From Vagococcus penaei (GTDB lineage Bacteria > Bacillota > Bacilli > Lactobacillales > Vagococcaceae): 64,000 bases of DNA. The stretch is from assembly GCF_001998885.1 (NCBI RefSeq), contig NZ_CP019609.1, forward strand, positions 1,228,001 to 1,292,000, in the 5' to 3' direction. Under the pieces are notes generated by a model. The model searched no databases. It saw nothing but the letters and a program-made list of their open reading frames with translations, and was not told the DNA's origin. Shown here piece by piece: positions 8,871-17,932 of this stretch (positions are counted from its first letter, which is position 1; each line of letters begins with the position of its first letter). Both the position numbers and the translations under genes were made by a program.

Positions 8871-9841
8871 CTATACTTAAACGTATATATATCAATGTTT
8901 ACATATAGTTTTTCAAATTTTAAAACTGGTACAAGTAAAATTTTTATCTTTCCATCAGATTATGATTTACTATTCACAAAGTCATTTTACTATTTAAAAG
9001 TTTCAAAATATTTTATAGATTTCTACAATCGATTCTACGCTGCTTATTTTGCGTTTTAAGACGTTTTAAATTTTTATGTATAATTTTATCGAAAATATTT
9101 TCTAACACTCTCTAGAGATATTATGTGCTGTTTAAAATATATTTAGAGTTATTTTATCATCCCGAAACTTCATTGATTCATTTTATATAATATTATGTAT
9201 ATTATTGTTAGATAGAGGTTCATATAAATTTTCCAAGTACTTTTATATAATAAATCAAAAAGAGATAAACATAGAATTTCGTTATATATAAAAATACATA
9301 ATCACTGATAGAGAGCAAATTTTAGCTATTTTACTAAACATAAGCACATCTATTAAGTAAGCAAGATGTAATCTTGCTTGAACTCAAAAATACAAACACT
9401 GATATATCAACGTTTCAAAGCTATTTATATCACACTATTTTTTAGTGTAAATAAGTTTTTGCGTATTTATATATGTGAAAACAGGTAGTTTGCCCCTAGT
9501 TATATTGACTTTTATTAACCTCATCGTTTGATACCTCTAGAGGGGATATAAAAATTGCGTATTGACCTTAGAAAAAACACGTAGTTTACTATTGATTTTA
9601 TTGGCTTTTATAAGCCTCCTCATTAGATACCTCTAGAGGGAATATTCCTTATAGAGGTATCTAATGATTTCTATTAATTTCGTCAGTATTTCTAGGGGTA
9701 AACGACAAGGATTTTCTTAGTTCAATACGCAATTTTGAATTGATATAAAAAGAGATAATATTCTTAATACATAGAAATAATCCTTTATTATCAATGATTT
9801 CTAATAGAAAAGACAGATAGAGACACTACCTGTCTAATATG
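8871..9841. other. Non-coding region with nested inverted repeats, candidate replication origin
   Basis: No gene is seen in this AT-rich 970 bp just beyond the 3' end of the primase-like rep gene. It contains a perfect 15-bp stem (CATTAGATACCTCTA at 9621-9635 against 9652-9666). A second copy of GATACCTCTAGAGG is at 9530-9543. A perfect 15-bp inverted pair lies at 9551-9565 and 9722-9736 (AAAATTGCGTATTGA). A near-perfect 12-bp pair lies at 9488-9499 and 9692-9703. ATATCAACGTTT-like motifs occur at 8889 and 9404. The density of symmetric repeats next to a replication gene suggests an origin, a replication control region or a structured RNA. Confidence 0.5.
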
Positions 9842-11698
9842 CTAATTCACTTTATATATAACATTCTTAGATGAATACTTCTCCTTAATTCCTAACTGAT
9901 TATACAATTCTTTAGTTAATCTACACGTATTCAAATCATATTTGTTATATATGTCCACTCGAATTTTCTGGAACTTTTTCTTAGTATCGTTTATTTTCAA
10001 TCTTCTCGCCTTAGCCAACTTAGAAATAACATCTTTTTCGTATACATAACCCTTTTTTTCTATCTCATTCATGATAATTTTAACAGCTGTTTTTTCTAAC
10101 TTCTCACTTGCTTGACTTATATTACTATTGGTTTTACTCATTTTAATCATTTTTCGTTGAATAAGTGGTTCATATGATTGTGGAAAATCTTGATACGCTT
10201 TTTCCTCTCCAAATAATCTATATACCAACTCGTAACTTAGACTACCGACCGTTACTTTATTTTCCCTCAAAATTTTAGCTATTCCTTCGCTATTACCTTT
10301 ATTTTCATCAGTTAAGTTCGTTGGTTCATAAATATTACTAGTCCTTAATTTATTACTGTCTTTCTTTTGTTCCAATATCAAATTACTAAATATGTTTTCA
10401 GGAATTTCTGATTCTGGTTTCTTTTTAACCACTTCAGTTACAATCATGTGATAAAGAATTTGTCTTGTCCTATCAATACTTATTTTCTTTTTATTGGTAG
10501 CTCTAGCTAATTGCTTAGCTAAATTGTTAATACTATAATAATTTAAATACCGTAACTCTCCATTCTCGTCAGTATATACATAGTCATACATAAAATCTAA
10601 AATAATAGGAATTTCTACTTGGTATCTACTAAAGTATTTATATAATTCAGGATAGTTTTCTTCTAATTCTCCTGATTGTAATTCTTTTTTAAATTTTTGG
10701 GCGTTAAATTTACTTTGTCCTAATTTCGATGTATTTGTTACTTTTGAACTACTAATTTCTACTAGTAAGTTAACTACTTCAATTGAAGATATTTTTAAAT
10801 AACGTTCCAGTAAAGAAATAATATTCCCACAATAAGGATGACTTTCACTAAAACATTTATATAAGAATATCCCATATTTTTCAGCATAAAATACTGATGC
10901 ACTAGGTTCTGTTTCTTCATGAAAAATATCATAAAACGGATTTTCATCAGGTAATTCAAGAAATCCCCTCATATCTAACGATTTAAAGTAGTTCATTGCG
11001 TTATAATCATCAGGAAATTCTTGTTTATAATTATCCCCTAACTTCTCTTTCACAATATCAAATCTACCTAATTTTAATAATTCATAATTCGGTATAGAAT
11101 CATCAATCATTTCACCACTTATAGCTTTGACCTCTTTAGAAATATCTGTATTTCTTACCTCTACTAATTTTGTAGTATCCAATCTATTATCCCAATCAAT
11201 CACTTCATAGCCACTATTACTTCCAAAAAATAGTCTACTGGTTTGTCCAACAGATGAATCTGCTTGTGGATATTTTTTAAATAAGGATTGATAAATTGCT
11301 TCTATCTCTTTAGTTGAAGTAACCACCCTATCTAATCGAAAAACTACTCTAAATTTATCTACTTCTGAATTTCTATCACTAAATGTTCGATAGATAAAGC
11401 AGGCATTGTCTAACATAAATTCATCTGCTTCTAAAGCATCAATCGTATAGATATTGTTCATATCTTTATTATCAAAATCAAGCATAACTAATTCTTGTCC
11501 GATAATTGCTGTTTGTTTAGATAATTTAGGCTCTGTTAATTCTGCTAACACTGCTGTTTTTCCATTCTCTGTTAGTTCTTTGGCAAATTCTTCCATAGAA
11601 ATATCTACTAATTCTTCTAAAATAGTTGCTGAAATAGCTTTAACTAGGATATTTTTAGGTTTTTCTGTATTTTCAATACTACTTAAATATAACCGCAT
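9842..11698 (-). CDS. Plasmid-type replication protein with archaeo-eukaryotic primase-like domain
   Basis: A 618-residue protein. The N-terminal 200 residues resemble the archaeo-eukaryotic primase fold used by some plasmid and phage Rep proteins. VMLDFDNKD near residues 72-80 supplies a DxD-type metal motif. Further on are DKFRVVFRLDRVV near 115-127 and SSVGQTSRLFFGS near 150-162. The middle has CFSESHPYCGNIISLLERYLKIS, like a PriCT or zinc-finger-type region, and the C-terminus is rich in Lys and Glu helices. GAGGAGG precedes the ATG, and the gene overlaps the upstream small HTH gene by about 20 bp. It probably starts or primes replication of the element. The assignment rests on motif pattern, so confidence in the exact family is moderate. 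Confidence 0.6.
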   Translation of the reverse strand: MRLYLSSIENTEKPKNILVKAISATILEELVDISMEEFAKELTENGKTAVLAELTEPKLSKQTAIIGQELVMLDFDNKDMNNIYTIDALEADEFMLDNACFIYRTFSDRNSEVDKFRVVFRLDRVVTSTKEIEAIYQSLFKKYPQADSSVGQTSRLFFGSNSGYEVIDWDNRLDTTKLVEVRNTDISKEVKAISGEMIDDSIPNYELLKLGRFDIVKEKLGDNYKQEFPDDYNAMNYFKSLDMRGFLELPDENPFYDIFHEETEPSASVFYAEKYGIFLYKCFSESHPYCGNIISLLERYLKISSIEVVNLLVEISSSKVTNTSKLGQSKFNAQKFKKELQSGELEENYPELYKYFSRYQVEIPIILDFMYDYVYTDENGELRYLNYYSINNLAKQLARATNKKKISIDRTRQILYHMIVTEVVKKKPESEIPENIFSNLILEQKKDSNKLRTSNIYEPTNLTDENKGNSEGIAKILRENKVTVGSLSYELVYRLFGEEKAYQDFPQSYEPLIQRKMIKMSKTNSNISQASEKLEKTAVKIIMNEIEKKGYVYEKDVISKLAKARRLKINDTKKKFQKIRVDIYNKYDLNTCRLTKELYNQLGIKEKYSSKNVIYKVN

Positions 11699-11948
11699 AA
11701 TCTGCCTCCTCTAAATCCAATAATTTTCCATATTTTAGCACCAGATACTTTTCCAACAAAAACGTTTTTTCTTCACTCAAGCCTCTTTTATTTTTTCTAA
11801 AATTATGTAAGTTTTGGGCGTGAATACCAATCGCTTTAGCAATCATTGTCATTTTTACATAATAAACTTTATCTAATACCATCAGCCATTCTTTTATTTT
11901 TTGCTGAACTTGCTCTAAATCTTCATATTTACCTATTTCTTTCTCCAT
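11679..11948 (-). CDS. Small helix-turn-helix protein upstream of rep
   Basis: An 89-residue protein if started at the ATG at 11948 (MEKEIGKYEDLEQVQQKI), which has GGAGGAG six bases before it. An upstream ATG at 11963 overlaps the ribosome binding site and is less likely. The central MTMIAKAIGIHAQNLHNFRKNKRGLSEEKTFLLEKYL reads as a Cro/C1-like helix-turn-helix. Its gene overlaps rep, so it is probably a copy-number or transcription regulator of the replication operon. Confidence 0.6.
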   Translation of the reverse strand: MEKEIGKYEDLEQVQQKIKEWLMVLDKVYYVKMTMIAKAIGIHAQNLHNFRKNKRGLSEEKTFLLEKYLVLKYGKLLDLEEADYAVIFK

Positions 11949-12169
11949 GTCATACTCCTCCATATAAAATTAAATTATTAATCACGGATGGACCATACCA
12001 TCATCTGAAACTGAAGTAAAGATAATGTATCATTTATTTTAGACAAAAAATCTATTCTTTTACCTACTAACTTTAGAAAGAATCAAACTAATTAAAAACA
12101 TTGATTTATCAACGTTTTATTTAATTATTCTCATTTCTATATACAAAAAAACACTTCAAATTGAATACG

Positions 12170-12375
12170 AAGTGGATAATTCTCCACAAAAATTTTTTCA
12201 CGTTCAATTTAAGGTATTTTTTGAAAAATAGTGCTTTAAAAGCTTGATATAACAACAATCTATTAATTTTGTCAATAATATAAAAACCCCTATAAAATCA
12301 AGGTTTTAAAGAGGTCATTTTTTAAGTGGTTTTTGACAATAATTTCGAGATAAAACTTTTTACAAAAAAAGAGAC
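12170..12375 (-). repeat. Right arm of the long inverted repeat
   Basis: The reverse complement of this stretch matches the left arm at 8650-8870, with shared blocks such as AAAACCACTTAAAAAATGAC and ATCAAGCTTTTAAAG. The two arms face each other across the rep operon and the structured non-coding region. The rest of 11964-12385 has no gene. It holds an ATATCAACGTTT-like motif at 12106-12117 and a short GATGG..CCATC inverted repeat near 11984. Confidence 0.6.
12247..12275 (-). promoter_or_regulatory. Sigma-A promoter for the rep operon
   Basis: On the minus strand a consensus -35 TTGACA (12275-12270) and a -10 TTATAT (12252-12247) are separated by exactly 17 bp. It points to the HTH and rep genes, leaving a leader of about 280 nt. 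The same promoter layout recurs in the left repeat arm. Confidence 0.65.
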
Positions 12376-12385
12376 ATGATTTTAC

Positions 12386-12622
12386 TCATATCTCTTTCAA
12401 TAATTCTTTTTCTTTAGTCGCTACATGTTTATCCCAAAGTAATTTTACCATCTCATCAGAACCCAATAAATATTTCTGCTCTTTCTCTAAACATTTCTCA
12501 TATTCTTTATATAATTCATTAGCTACACTATTTACAACTAGCTGTGAAATTGTCACATTTGCTTTATAAAGAGTATTTTTTACTTTATGAAGGACATATT
12601 TTTTCTGAATTAGTTTATCCAT
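12386..12622 (-). CDS. Hypothetical small helical protein
   Basis: A 78-residue protein, MDKLIQKKYVLHKVKNTLYKANVT, rich in Lys, Glu and Leu with no membrane segment. Its start overlaps the end of the WG-repeat lipoprotein gene by eight bases, so the two are co-translated. A family is not recognised. The length and charge pattern would suit a small regulator or an immunity-like partner, but nothing in the sequence proves this. Confidence 0.5.
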   Translation of the reverse strand: MDKLIQKKYVLHKVKNTLYKANVTISQLVVNSVANELYKEYEKCLEKEQKYLLGSDEMVKLLWDKHVATKEKELLKEI

Positions 12623-14033
12623 TAACTTTCAACACACCTAGATTTCCATTTGCTTCTTCTCGATAACTTGCTAGATTATCATTAGTTAACTGTGATATAT
12701 AAATATATTCTGTTTCTTCTAATATATTTCCTTTTTCATTAATGATACTATATTTCCCATCTTCAGATACTGTCATTGCTGATAATCCATTGTCGTTATA
12801 TTGCTGAATAGTATGGGCAAATGGTTCTTTGATAATTTCACCAGTATTTACGTTAATCAGTCCATACTTGCCATCTTTTTCTAATTTATAAGGAGCAATT
12901 CCATTAACATTAGGCTTCTTAATTTCAAAGGCAAACGGTTCTTTTATTACTGTTCCATCGGATGAAATAATCCCTTTTTTTCTTGATGTAAAATCAATAC
13001 TAGATGGGGTCGAGCCATCAGGTGTTACTTTTTCATTTAAATCTTCAAAAACATAGTTTTCTGCTTCACCAATATCTCCTAAAAATTCTCCATCACCAAT
13101 TGGTTTCTCAATGCCATAGTCAACAAATTTAACAATTTCTATGTTTGATGGATAATTGTAACTTGTATCAGAATCCAAATCATAAAATGTCCAAATAGCA
13201 GGGTCATCAACTAAACCAGTTGTATACTGCCTGATAAATAGACGATTTTTATCGTTTATATTTGTTGCGGTATCTAATTTGACTGTATTGATTGTTTTAG
13301 TGGCTATATCTTTTTCACCGCTACTGTTATCACCACTATCTTTTAATTTCGCATCATAAATCTGAACAGAAGTATCATTAACTGTCTTGCTATCATTCAT
13401 TTGTTCAAGAAGTGTTAAATAGCCATTTTTATTTATATCGCCTGACATACTACCATGTGCTGTTGAAAATCTTTTTTCTCTATAATCATTTGCTAAATAA
13501 TCAACAGTAACTCTTGAAGAAAAACGATAGGGAAATATTCCATATTTTCCAGAAGTTAGTGTATTAAGAGATGCAGGATTATCAACTGTTCGTTCTCCTA
13601 ACCGAATCCCTTTCAAATCACCATTTTCATCTAAATAAGTAGATAATATTTCATTTTCATCTTCTATTGGAACTTCTTTTCCTAAAATTACATCCATTTC
13701 AGTTTTCAATGAATGTGCTAGTTCATTTCTTTCCATATCAGCATTTAAAATAGAATTTTTTTCATTTAATGATGTATCATAAATTGTCCAATTATATGAA
13801 CTGTAATCCCCAGTTTGTGCAATAACTAAATCATTTTGAACATAAATACTATCATAATCTGTATCTGTTTTTGATTGAATAATTGATTCTTTCTCTTCAG
13901 TATGTGCTGTTGATTCAAGCGTTGATGATTGAATATCAACTTCACTATCATTAGTATTTTGTTCTTTCCCACAAGCACCTAACACACTAAATGATAACAA
14001 GACAAGACTTGTCACTTTTACCCATTGTTTCAT
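12615..14033 (-). CDS. WG-repeat-containing lipoprotein
   Basis: A 472-residue secreted protein from the ATG at 14033 (MKQWVKVTSLVLLSFSVLGACG). The signal peptide ends in the lipobox VLGAC, so the cysteine should be lipidated and the protein anchored outside the membrane. The C-terminal third has WG-like repeats. These show up as three related units: GIISSDGTVIKEPFAFEI, then KYGLINVNTGEIIKEPFAHTI, then KYSIINEKGNIL. GAGG lies eight bases before this ATG. An upstream GTG in frame is too close to the ribosome binding site. It sits in a three-gene cluster with a two-pass membrane protein and a small helical protein. The role is unknown. WG repeats usually form beta-rich binding surfaces. Confidence 0.72.
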   Translation of the reverse strand: MKQWVKVTSLVLLSFSVLGACGKEQNTNDSEVDIQSSTLESTAHTEEKESIIQSKTDTDYDSIYVQNDLVIAQTGDYSSYNWTIYDTSLNEKNSILNADMERNELAHSLKTEMDVILGKEVPIEDENEILSTYLDENGDLKGIRLGERTVDNPASLNTLTSGKYGIFPYRFSSRVTVDYLANDYREKRFSTAHGSMSGDINKNGYLTLLEQMNDSKTVNDTSVQIYDAKLKDSGDNSSGEKDIATKTINTVKLDTATNINDKNRLFIRQYTTGLVDDPAIWTFYDLDSDTSYNYPSNIEIVKFVDYGIEKPIGDGEFLGDIGEAENYVFEDLNEKVTPDGSTPSSIDFTSRKKGIISSDGTVIKEPFAFEIKKPNVNGIAPYKLEKDGKYGLINVNTGEIIKEPFAHTIQQYNDNGLSAMTVSEDGKYSIINEKGNILEETEYIYISQLTNDNLASYREEANGNLGVLKVNG

Positions 14034-14050
14034 TTTCTTCACCTCTTCTG

Positions 14051-14263
14051 TTACTTTTTATTAAATAAACTAATCACAAATATTATTCCCACAATAAACA
14101 AAAAAGAAATAAACAGATGTTGAAAAATAAAATCTAATACATGTATCGCAATTGTAATGATAATTACTGCAAAAATTATCCAAGCAATGCATCCACATCC
14201 TTTTTCCTTCTCGTCAGGTACTTCTATCATTTCCTGAAAAATACGACCGCCTTTTAGTGCCAT
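14051..14263 (-). CDS. Small two-pass membrane protein
   Basis: A 70-residue protein starting MALKGGRIFQEMIEVPDEKEKGCGC, with AAAGGA before the ATG. A longer frame from 14329 has no ribosome binding site. After a polar N-terminus with a CGC pair come two hydrophobic segments, about residues 26-42 (AWIIFAVIIITIAIHVL) and 46-66 (FIFQHLFISFLFIVGIIFVIS). It lies 17 bp before the lipoprotein gene. The ISL3 insertion lies about 110 bp upstream and may have separated it from its promoter. Confidence 0.55.
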   Translation of the reverse strand: MALKGGRIFQEMIEVPDEKEKGCGCIAWIIFAVIIITIAIHVLDFIFQHLFISFLFIVGIIFVISLFNKK

Positions 14264-14371
14264 TTTCTCAATCCTTTCTCTTCTTTTGCTGCGTGAATCA
14301 AACGTTCGTTTGTTACCGATGAAGCACAAAAAAATGTAAATACATAGAAGAGTTGATAAATCTGAATTTTT

Positions 14372-15897
14372 GGCTCTTTGTCAAATCGGACTGATGAGTC
14401 GGATATATGAGATGATAAATTTGAGATTATTCTCAGATTTATCATCTTTTTTAGTTATTTAATTTTAATAAGGCCGTTTATCAAGAAAATTCTTATGCGC
14501 ATATTCGTAAAGGAGTTGAACCCGTAGGAAACTCTTTTAAGAGTTTTTATATGAGTGTTCTTAGCTTCGATTTTTCCATTGGAAAAATTATATTTTAGGG
14601 CATTTCGAATACCTTCCTCGTAGGAAATCAGATTGTCTATTTTATTTCTAAATTGTCTATCCAAGCTATCGGGTAAATCTTTCAATAGTTCGAAAAATGA
14701 CTGGTCATCTTTGTTTCTAAAGTGATACATTAGTAAATGAAAGATATCATAAGCTTCTTTTAGATTAGAAGAGAATGAAAGTAGTCGATCAATCATCATA
14801 GATTCCGTTAAAAGAGGATGCTTTGGAGAAGGAAAGCTTCTCCAGGTTTTGAATTCTGAAATGGAAATAGTTGTTTGATTTTTCAGAAGACATTTCCAGT
14901 TTGATTTTAATTTATTGGCTTCTGAATTTTTCTTGTTGGCAACTAATGTCTTCATTTCTCGTACTCTCAAATCATTAAAAGCAGTGTTCAAATGCTTTAC
15001 AATATGAAATCGATCAATGACTAGCTTAGCAGTAGGAAAGACTGTTTTAGTCAATTGAAAGTAAGCTGCATTCATATCTGTTACTAAAAATTTAACTTTT
15101 CTCCGTTCCTCCAATGAAGAGCGATTAAAGTAAGGAATGATTTTCTCTAATTTCCTACTAGGTAAAACGTCCACTAATTCACCTGTTTTCCCATCAGCAC
15201 ATATGAAGTTCATTTTATCTTCATAACTAGCGTGAGATCTAAACTCATCTACCATTAAAACTTCTGGAAAAGATCGAGGTTTAAGTTGTTGTGGGAGCTG
15301 TGATTCAACGGACTTAAGAACTCTTAAAACTGTAGTTAAAGAAACTTGGCATTGTTTAGATATAACTGTCATAGAGATTTTCTCAGTTAATAATTCTAAA
15401 ATCTTCAAAGTAATAAATTTACTGATATGACAATTTTTTTCAACAATAGAACACTGTGCGGTCCAATTGTGAGAACAGTTTTTACAATGGAATCGTTGTT
15501 TCTTTAGTTTTAAAACAGTAGGCATATTTTGATAAGAATCTAATCGAATAGTTACTTCTTTTTTTCCATTCCTAACAACCACACTTTTTCCTTCATTATC
15601 AACAACAGTTGACCCACAGGATTTACAAGCCGAAGGCATGGGAGAATAGATGCCAAAGATAATTAAAGAGTTCTTTCCTTTAACTTTAGCTTCCTCCGTA
15701 TTTGTTAAATATAAATGTTCATCTGTAATTCGTAGCATTTTTTTGATATGATTATTCACGACATGTCGTCCTTTCTATCTTAGATTTTTGGTGGTACTTA
15801 AATTTTACTAGATAGACGACATGTTTTATATTTAAATAAACTAAAAAAGGACTGATGAATCAAATTTTGATTCATCAGTCCTTTAAATTATAGAGCC
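14372..15897 (-). mobile_element. ISL3-family insertion sequence with 8-bp target duplication
   Basis: The ends are GGCTCT at 14372 and its complement AGAGCC at 15892-15897. The longer terminal repeats agree at GGCTCT..GGACTGATGA on both sides. The flanks GAATTTTT (14364-14371) and GAATTTTT (15898-15905) are a perfect 8-bp duplication, as expected for ISL3 elements. The element is 1526 bp and has one transposase gene. An inner palindrome at 15850-15882 holds an inverted ATGAATCA pair. The insertion looks recent. Confidence 0.93.
14455..15759 (-). CDS. ISL3-family transposase
   Basis: A 434-residue transposase. The N-terminal zinc-finger-like region has CKSCG and, further on, CKNCSHNW. The catalytic core includes VLMVDEFRSH, the VTDMNAAYF segment and VIDRFHIVKHLN, typical of the DDE transposase_20/ISL3 group. 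The C-terminal segment NGKIEAKNTHIKTLKRVSYGF holds the last acidic residue. Length is normal for the family and the frame is intact, so the element may be active. Confidence 0.93.
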   Translation of the reverse strand: MNNHIKKMLRITDEHLYLTNTEEAKVKGKNSLIIFGIYSPMPSACKSCGSTVVDNEGKSVVVRNGKKEVTIRLDSYQNMPTVLKLKKQRFHCKNCSHNWTAQCSIVEKNCHISKFITLKILELLTEKISMTVISKQCQVSLTTVLRVLKSVESQLPQQLKPRSFPEVLMVDEFRSHASYEDKMNFICADGKTGELVDVLPSRKLEKIIPYFNRSSLEERRKVKFLVTDMNAAYFQLTKTVFPTAKLVIDRFHIVKHLNTAFNDLRVREMKTLVANKKNSEANKLKSNWKCLLKNQTTISISEFKTWRSFPSPKHPLLTESMMIDRLLSFSSNLKEAYDIFHLLMYHFRNKDDQSFFELLKDLPDSLDRQFRNKIDNLISYEEGIRNALKYNFSNGKIEAKNTHIKTLKRVSYGFNSFTNMRIRIFLINGLIKIK

Positions 15898-15992
15898 GAA
15901 TTTTTGTATTCGGAAATATCAGCTTTTTTTATTGGTTTTAAACGAACGTTCATTACCGGCAATTATTATACCAGATTATATATAATCAGTTA

Positions 15993-16565
15993 TCATCTGG
16001 TTAAATGATACCGTTTCTTTATATTATATACTGTTTTAATACAAACATCACATTTTTCTGCAATTTCTTTTTGCGTTAAATCTGTTTCTACATACAACTT
16101 TTTAATTTTATTGATAGTTCGCTCATCTAATCCTTTGTTTCCTAGCTGAACACCATTTTCTTTTAAAATTGCCAATGCTTCTTTGGTTCGTTCAGATATA
16201 TAATCTGCCTCAAGTTCTGCAATCGCTGAAAGTATTGTAAAAATAACCTTTCCCATCGGTGTTGATGTATCAATATTTTCTTTAATACTGATTAAATTAA
16301 TACCTCTTTCTTGTAATTCACTCATGATATTGACCAGCTGTTTAGTAGAACGCCCTAGACGGTCAATTTTATAAATCACTAATGTATCTCCCTTTTCTAA
16401 TACTTCTAACGCTTTATTCAGTTCTTTTCGATTTTCTTTTCTTCCAGATACCTGTTCAATAAAAAAACAATCAATTTTATATCGATTCAAGGCTTCTTTT
16501 TGAACCTCCACACCTAAATTTTGATTATTCTTACTGGTCCGAATATAGCCAATTGTTTTTGTCAT
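15993..16565 (-). CDS. Small serine recombinase (resolvase/invertase family)
   Basis: A 190-residue serine recombinase. The catalytic serine is in GYIRTSKNNQN near residue 11. The family motifs LVIYKIDRLGRSTKQL near 62-77 and the GKVIFTILSAIAELEADYISERT region (E helix) follow. The C-terminal LTQKEIAEKCDVCIKTVYNIKKRY is the helix-turn-helix that binds res. AGGGAGG precedes the ATG. Such resolvases split plasmid or transposon multimers at a res site. The inverted repeat upstream at 16628 may belong to that site or to its promoter. Confidence 0.88.
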   Translation of the reverse strand: MTKTIGYIRTSKNNQNLGVEVQKEALNRYKIDCFFIEQVSGRKENRKELNKALEVLEKGDTLVIYKIDRLGRSTKQLVNIMSELQERGINLISIKENIDTSTPMGKVIFTILSAIAELEADYISERTKEALAILKENGVQLGNKGLDERTINKIKKLYVETDLTQKEIAEKCDVCIKTVYNIKKRYHLTR

Positions 16566-16627
16566 AATAGTTTCCTCCCTTCTTTTATAAATTTCAGTTT
16601 ATTTTAAAATAATGTGTTTAACTAAAA

Positions 16628-16662
16628 AAATATCCTAACATTGAAAGCATGTTAGGATATTT
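16628..16662. repeat. Perfect 14-bp inverted repeat upstream of resolvase
   Basis: AAATATCCTAACAT (16628-16641) and its exact complement (16649-16662) are separated by seven bases. It lies 63 bp before the resolvase start. It could be a res subsite, an operator or a terminator for transcription from the left. Confidence 0.6.
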
Positions 16663-16802
16663 GAAACTCATTTAAATATAGAGGTTATTTAAGATGGTTG
16701 TTGTCAAGGTACTTATATTATTACATTGAATAGGTTACACTTAGTTGAACAAAAAAGATAAGGTGTCTATACTTAATAAAAAACAGATTAGGAGCTTATC
16801 TC

Positions 16803-17093
16803 ATGACAACTAACAGAAAACCGAGACGGACCTTTAAAGAATCATTTAAGAAACAAATGGTGGAACTCCATAAATCAGGAAAACCTAGAAAAGATATTTT
16901 AAGAGAATATGATCTAACGCCATCAACTTTTGACAAATGGGTCAAACAGTACAATCAGTCAGGATCATTCAAAGAGAAAGATAATTTGACGCCAGAAGAA
17001 AAAGAGTTGCGTGAATTACGTAAACTAAATAAAGAATTGATGATGGAGAATGATATTTTAAAGCAAGCAGCGCTGATATTCGGACGAAAGTAG
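16803..17093 (+). CDS. IS3-family OrfA (copy 1)
   Basis: A 96-residue helix-turn-helix subunit, MTTNRKPRRTFKESFKKQMV, with GKPRKDILREYDLTPSTFDKW as the DNA-binding part and a leucine-rich C-terminal coil ending DILKQAALIFGRK. It is identical in protein to the copy at 21004-21294. The orfB frame is open just before the stop in the -1 frame, so an OrfAB fusion by frameshift near CGAAAG is possible. Confidence 0.93.
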   Translation: MTTNRKPRRTFKESFKKQMVELHKSGKPRKDILREYDLTPSTFDKWVKQYNQSGSFKEKDNLTPEEKELRELRKLNKELMMENDILKQAALIFGRK

Positions 17094-17134
17094 AAGTTGT
17101 TAGAAAAAATAAAAAGAAGTACAGTGTATCAGCG

Positions 17135-17932
17135 ATGTGTCGAAAATTAGAAATTTCTCGTGGGGCTTATTACTATGAAGTTAAAAGAAAAAAATCAGAA
17201 GCTATTGTTGAAAAAGCAGTCATTGAGTCCTTCGCAAATAGCCGTAACTCCTACGGAGCAAGAAGAATTAAAGATGATTTAAACGATCAAGAATTAATTG
17301 TTTCAAGAAGAAGGATACGACGAATCATGAATAAGTTCAATTTCATTTCAAGCTACACAACACTGAAATTTAAGCCACAGGCAACGAGTAAAAATGAACA
17401 GAAAATCGCTAATGTTTTATCACGTCAATTTGATAGAATGCAACCTATGGAAGCTTTAGTGACAGATTTAACCTATGTTAAAGTAGGTCAAAAGTGGCAT
17501 TATGTCTGCTTTATTCTTGATTTATTCAATCGAGAAATAGTTGGCTATTCTAGTGGTCCTAACAAATCTGTGGACCTTGTGTTACAGGCAATCGGAACGA
17601 TTGAACAGCCATTAGATGATGTTGAAATTTTTCATACAGACCGAGGAAAAGAATTTGATAATCAAAGTATTGATGAATTATTAGCTGCGTTTCAGATACA
17701 GCGTTCTTTATCACGCCCTGGTTGTCCCTATGATAACGCCGTGGCAGAAGCAACTTATCGAGCATTTAAGATTGAGTTTATTTATCAACAATCTTTTGAA
17801 TCATTGTTCGAACTGCAATATGAGTTAATGGATTATGTCAATTGGTGGAACAAGTTTAGAAAACATGGCAAGCTTGGGTATCAATCTCCGATTAATTACC
17901 GTTTAGATTGGGAGTTGAAACAGGCTATTTAG
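17135..17932 (+). CDS. IS3-family OrfB transposase (copy 1)
   Basis: A 265-residue DDE transposase core from ATG 17135 (MCRKLEISRGAYYYEVKRKK). It has the catalytic signatures LVTDLTYVKVG, FHTDRGKEFDNQS and CPYDNAVAEATYRAFK. It is identical to the product at 20165-20962. Both copies have intact frames, so either could still mobilise the pair. Confidence 0.93.
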   Translation: MCRKLEISRGAYYYEVKRKKSEAIVEKAVIESFANSRNSYGARRIKDDLNDQELIVSRRRIRRIMNKFNFISSYTTLKFKPQATSKNEQKIANVLSRQFDRMQPMEALVTDLTYVKVGQKWHYVCFILDLFNREIVGYSSGPNKSVDLVLQAIGTIEQPLDDVEIFHTDRGKEFDNQSIDELLAAFQIQRSLSRPGCPYDNAVAEATYRAFKIEFIYQQSFESLFELQYELMDYVNWWNKFRKHGKLGYQSPINYRLDWELKQAI

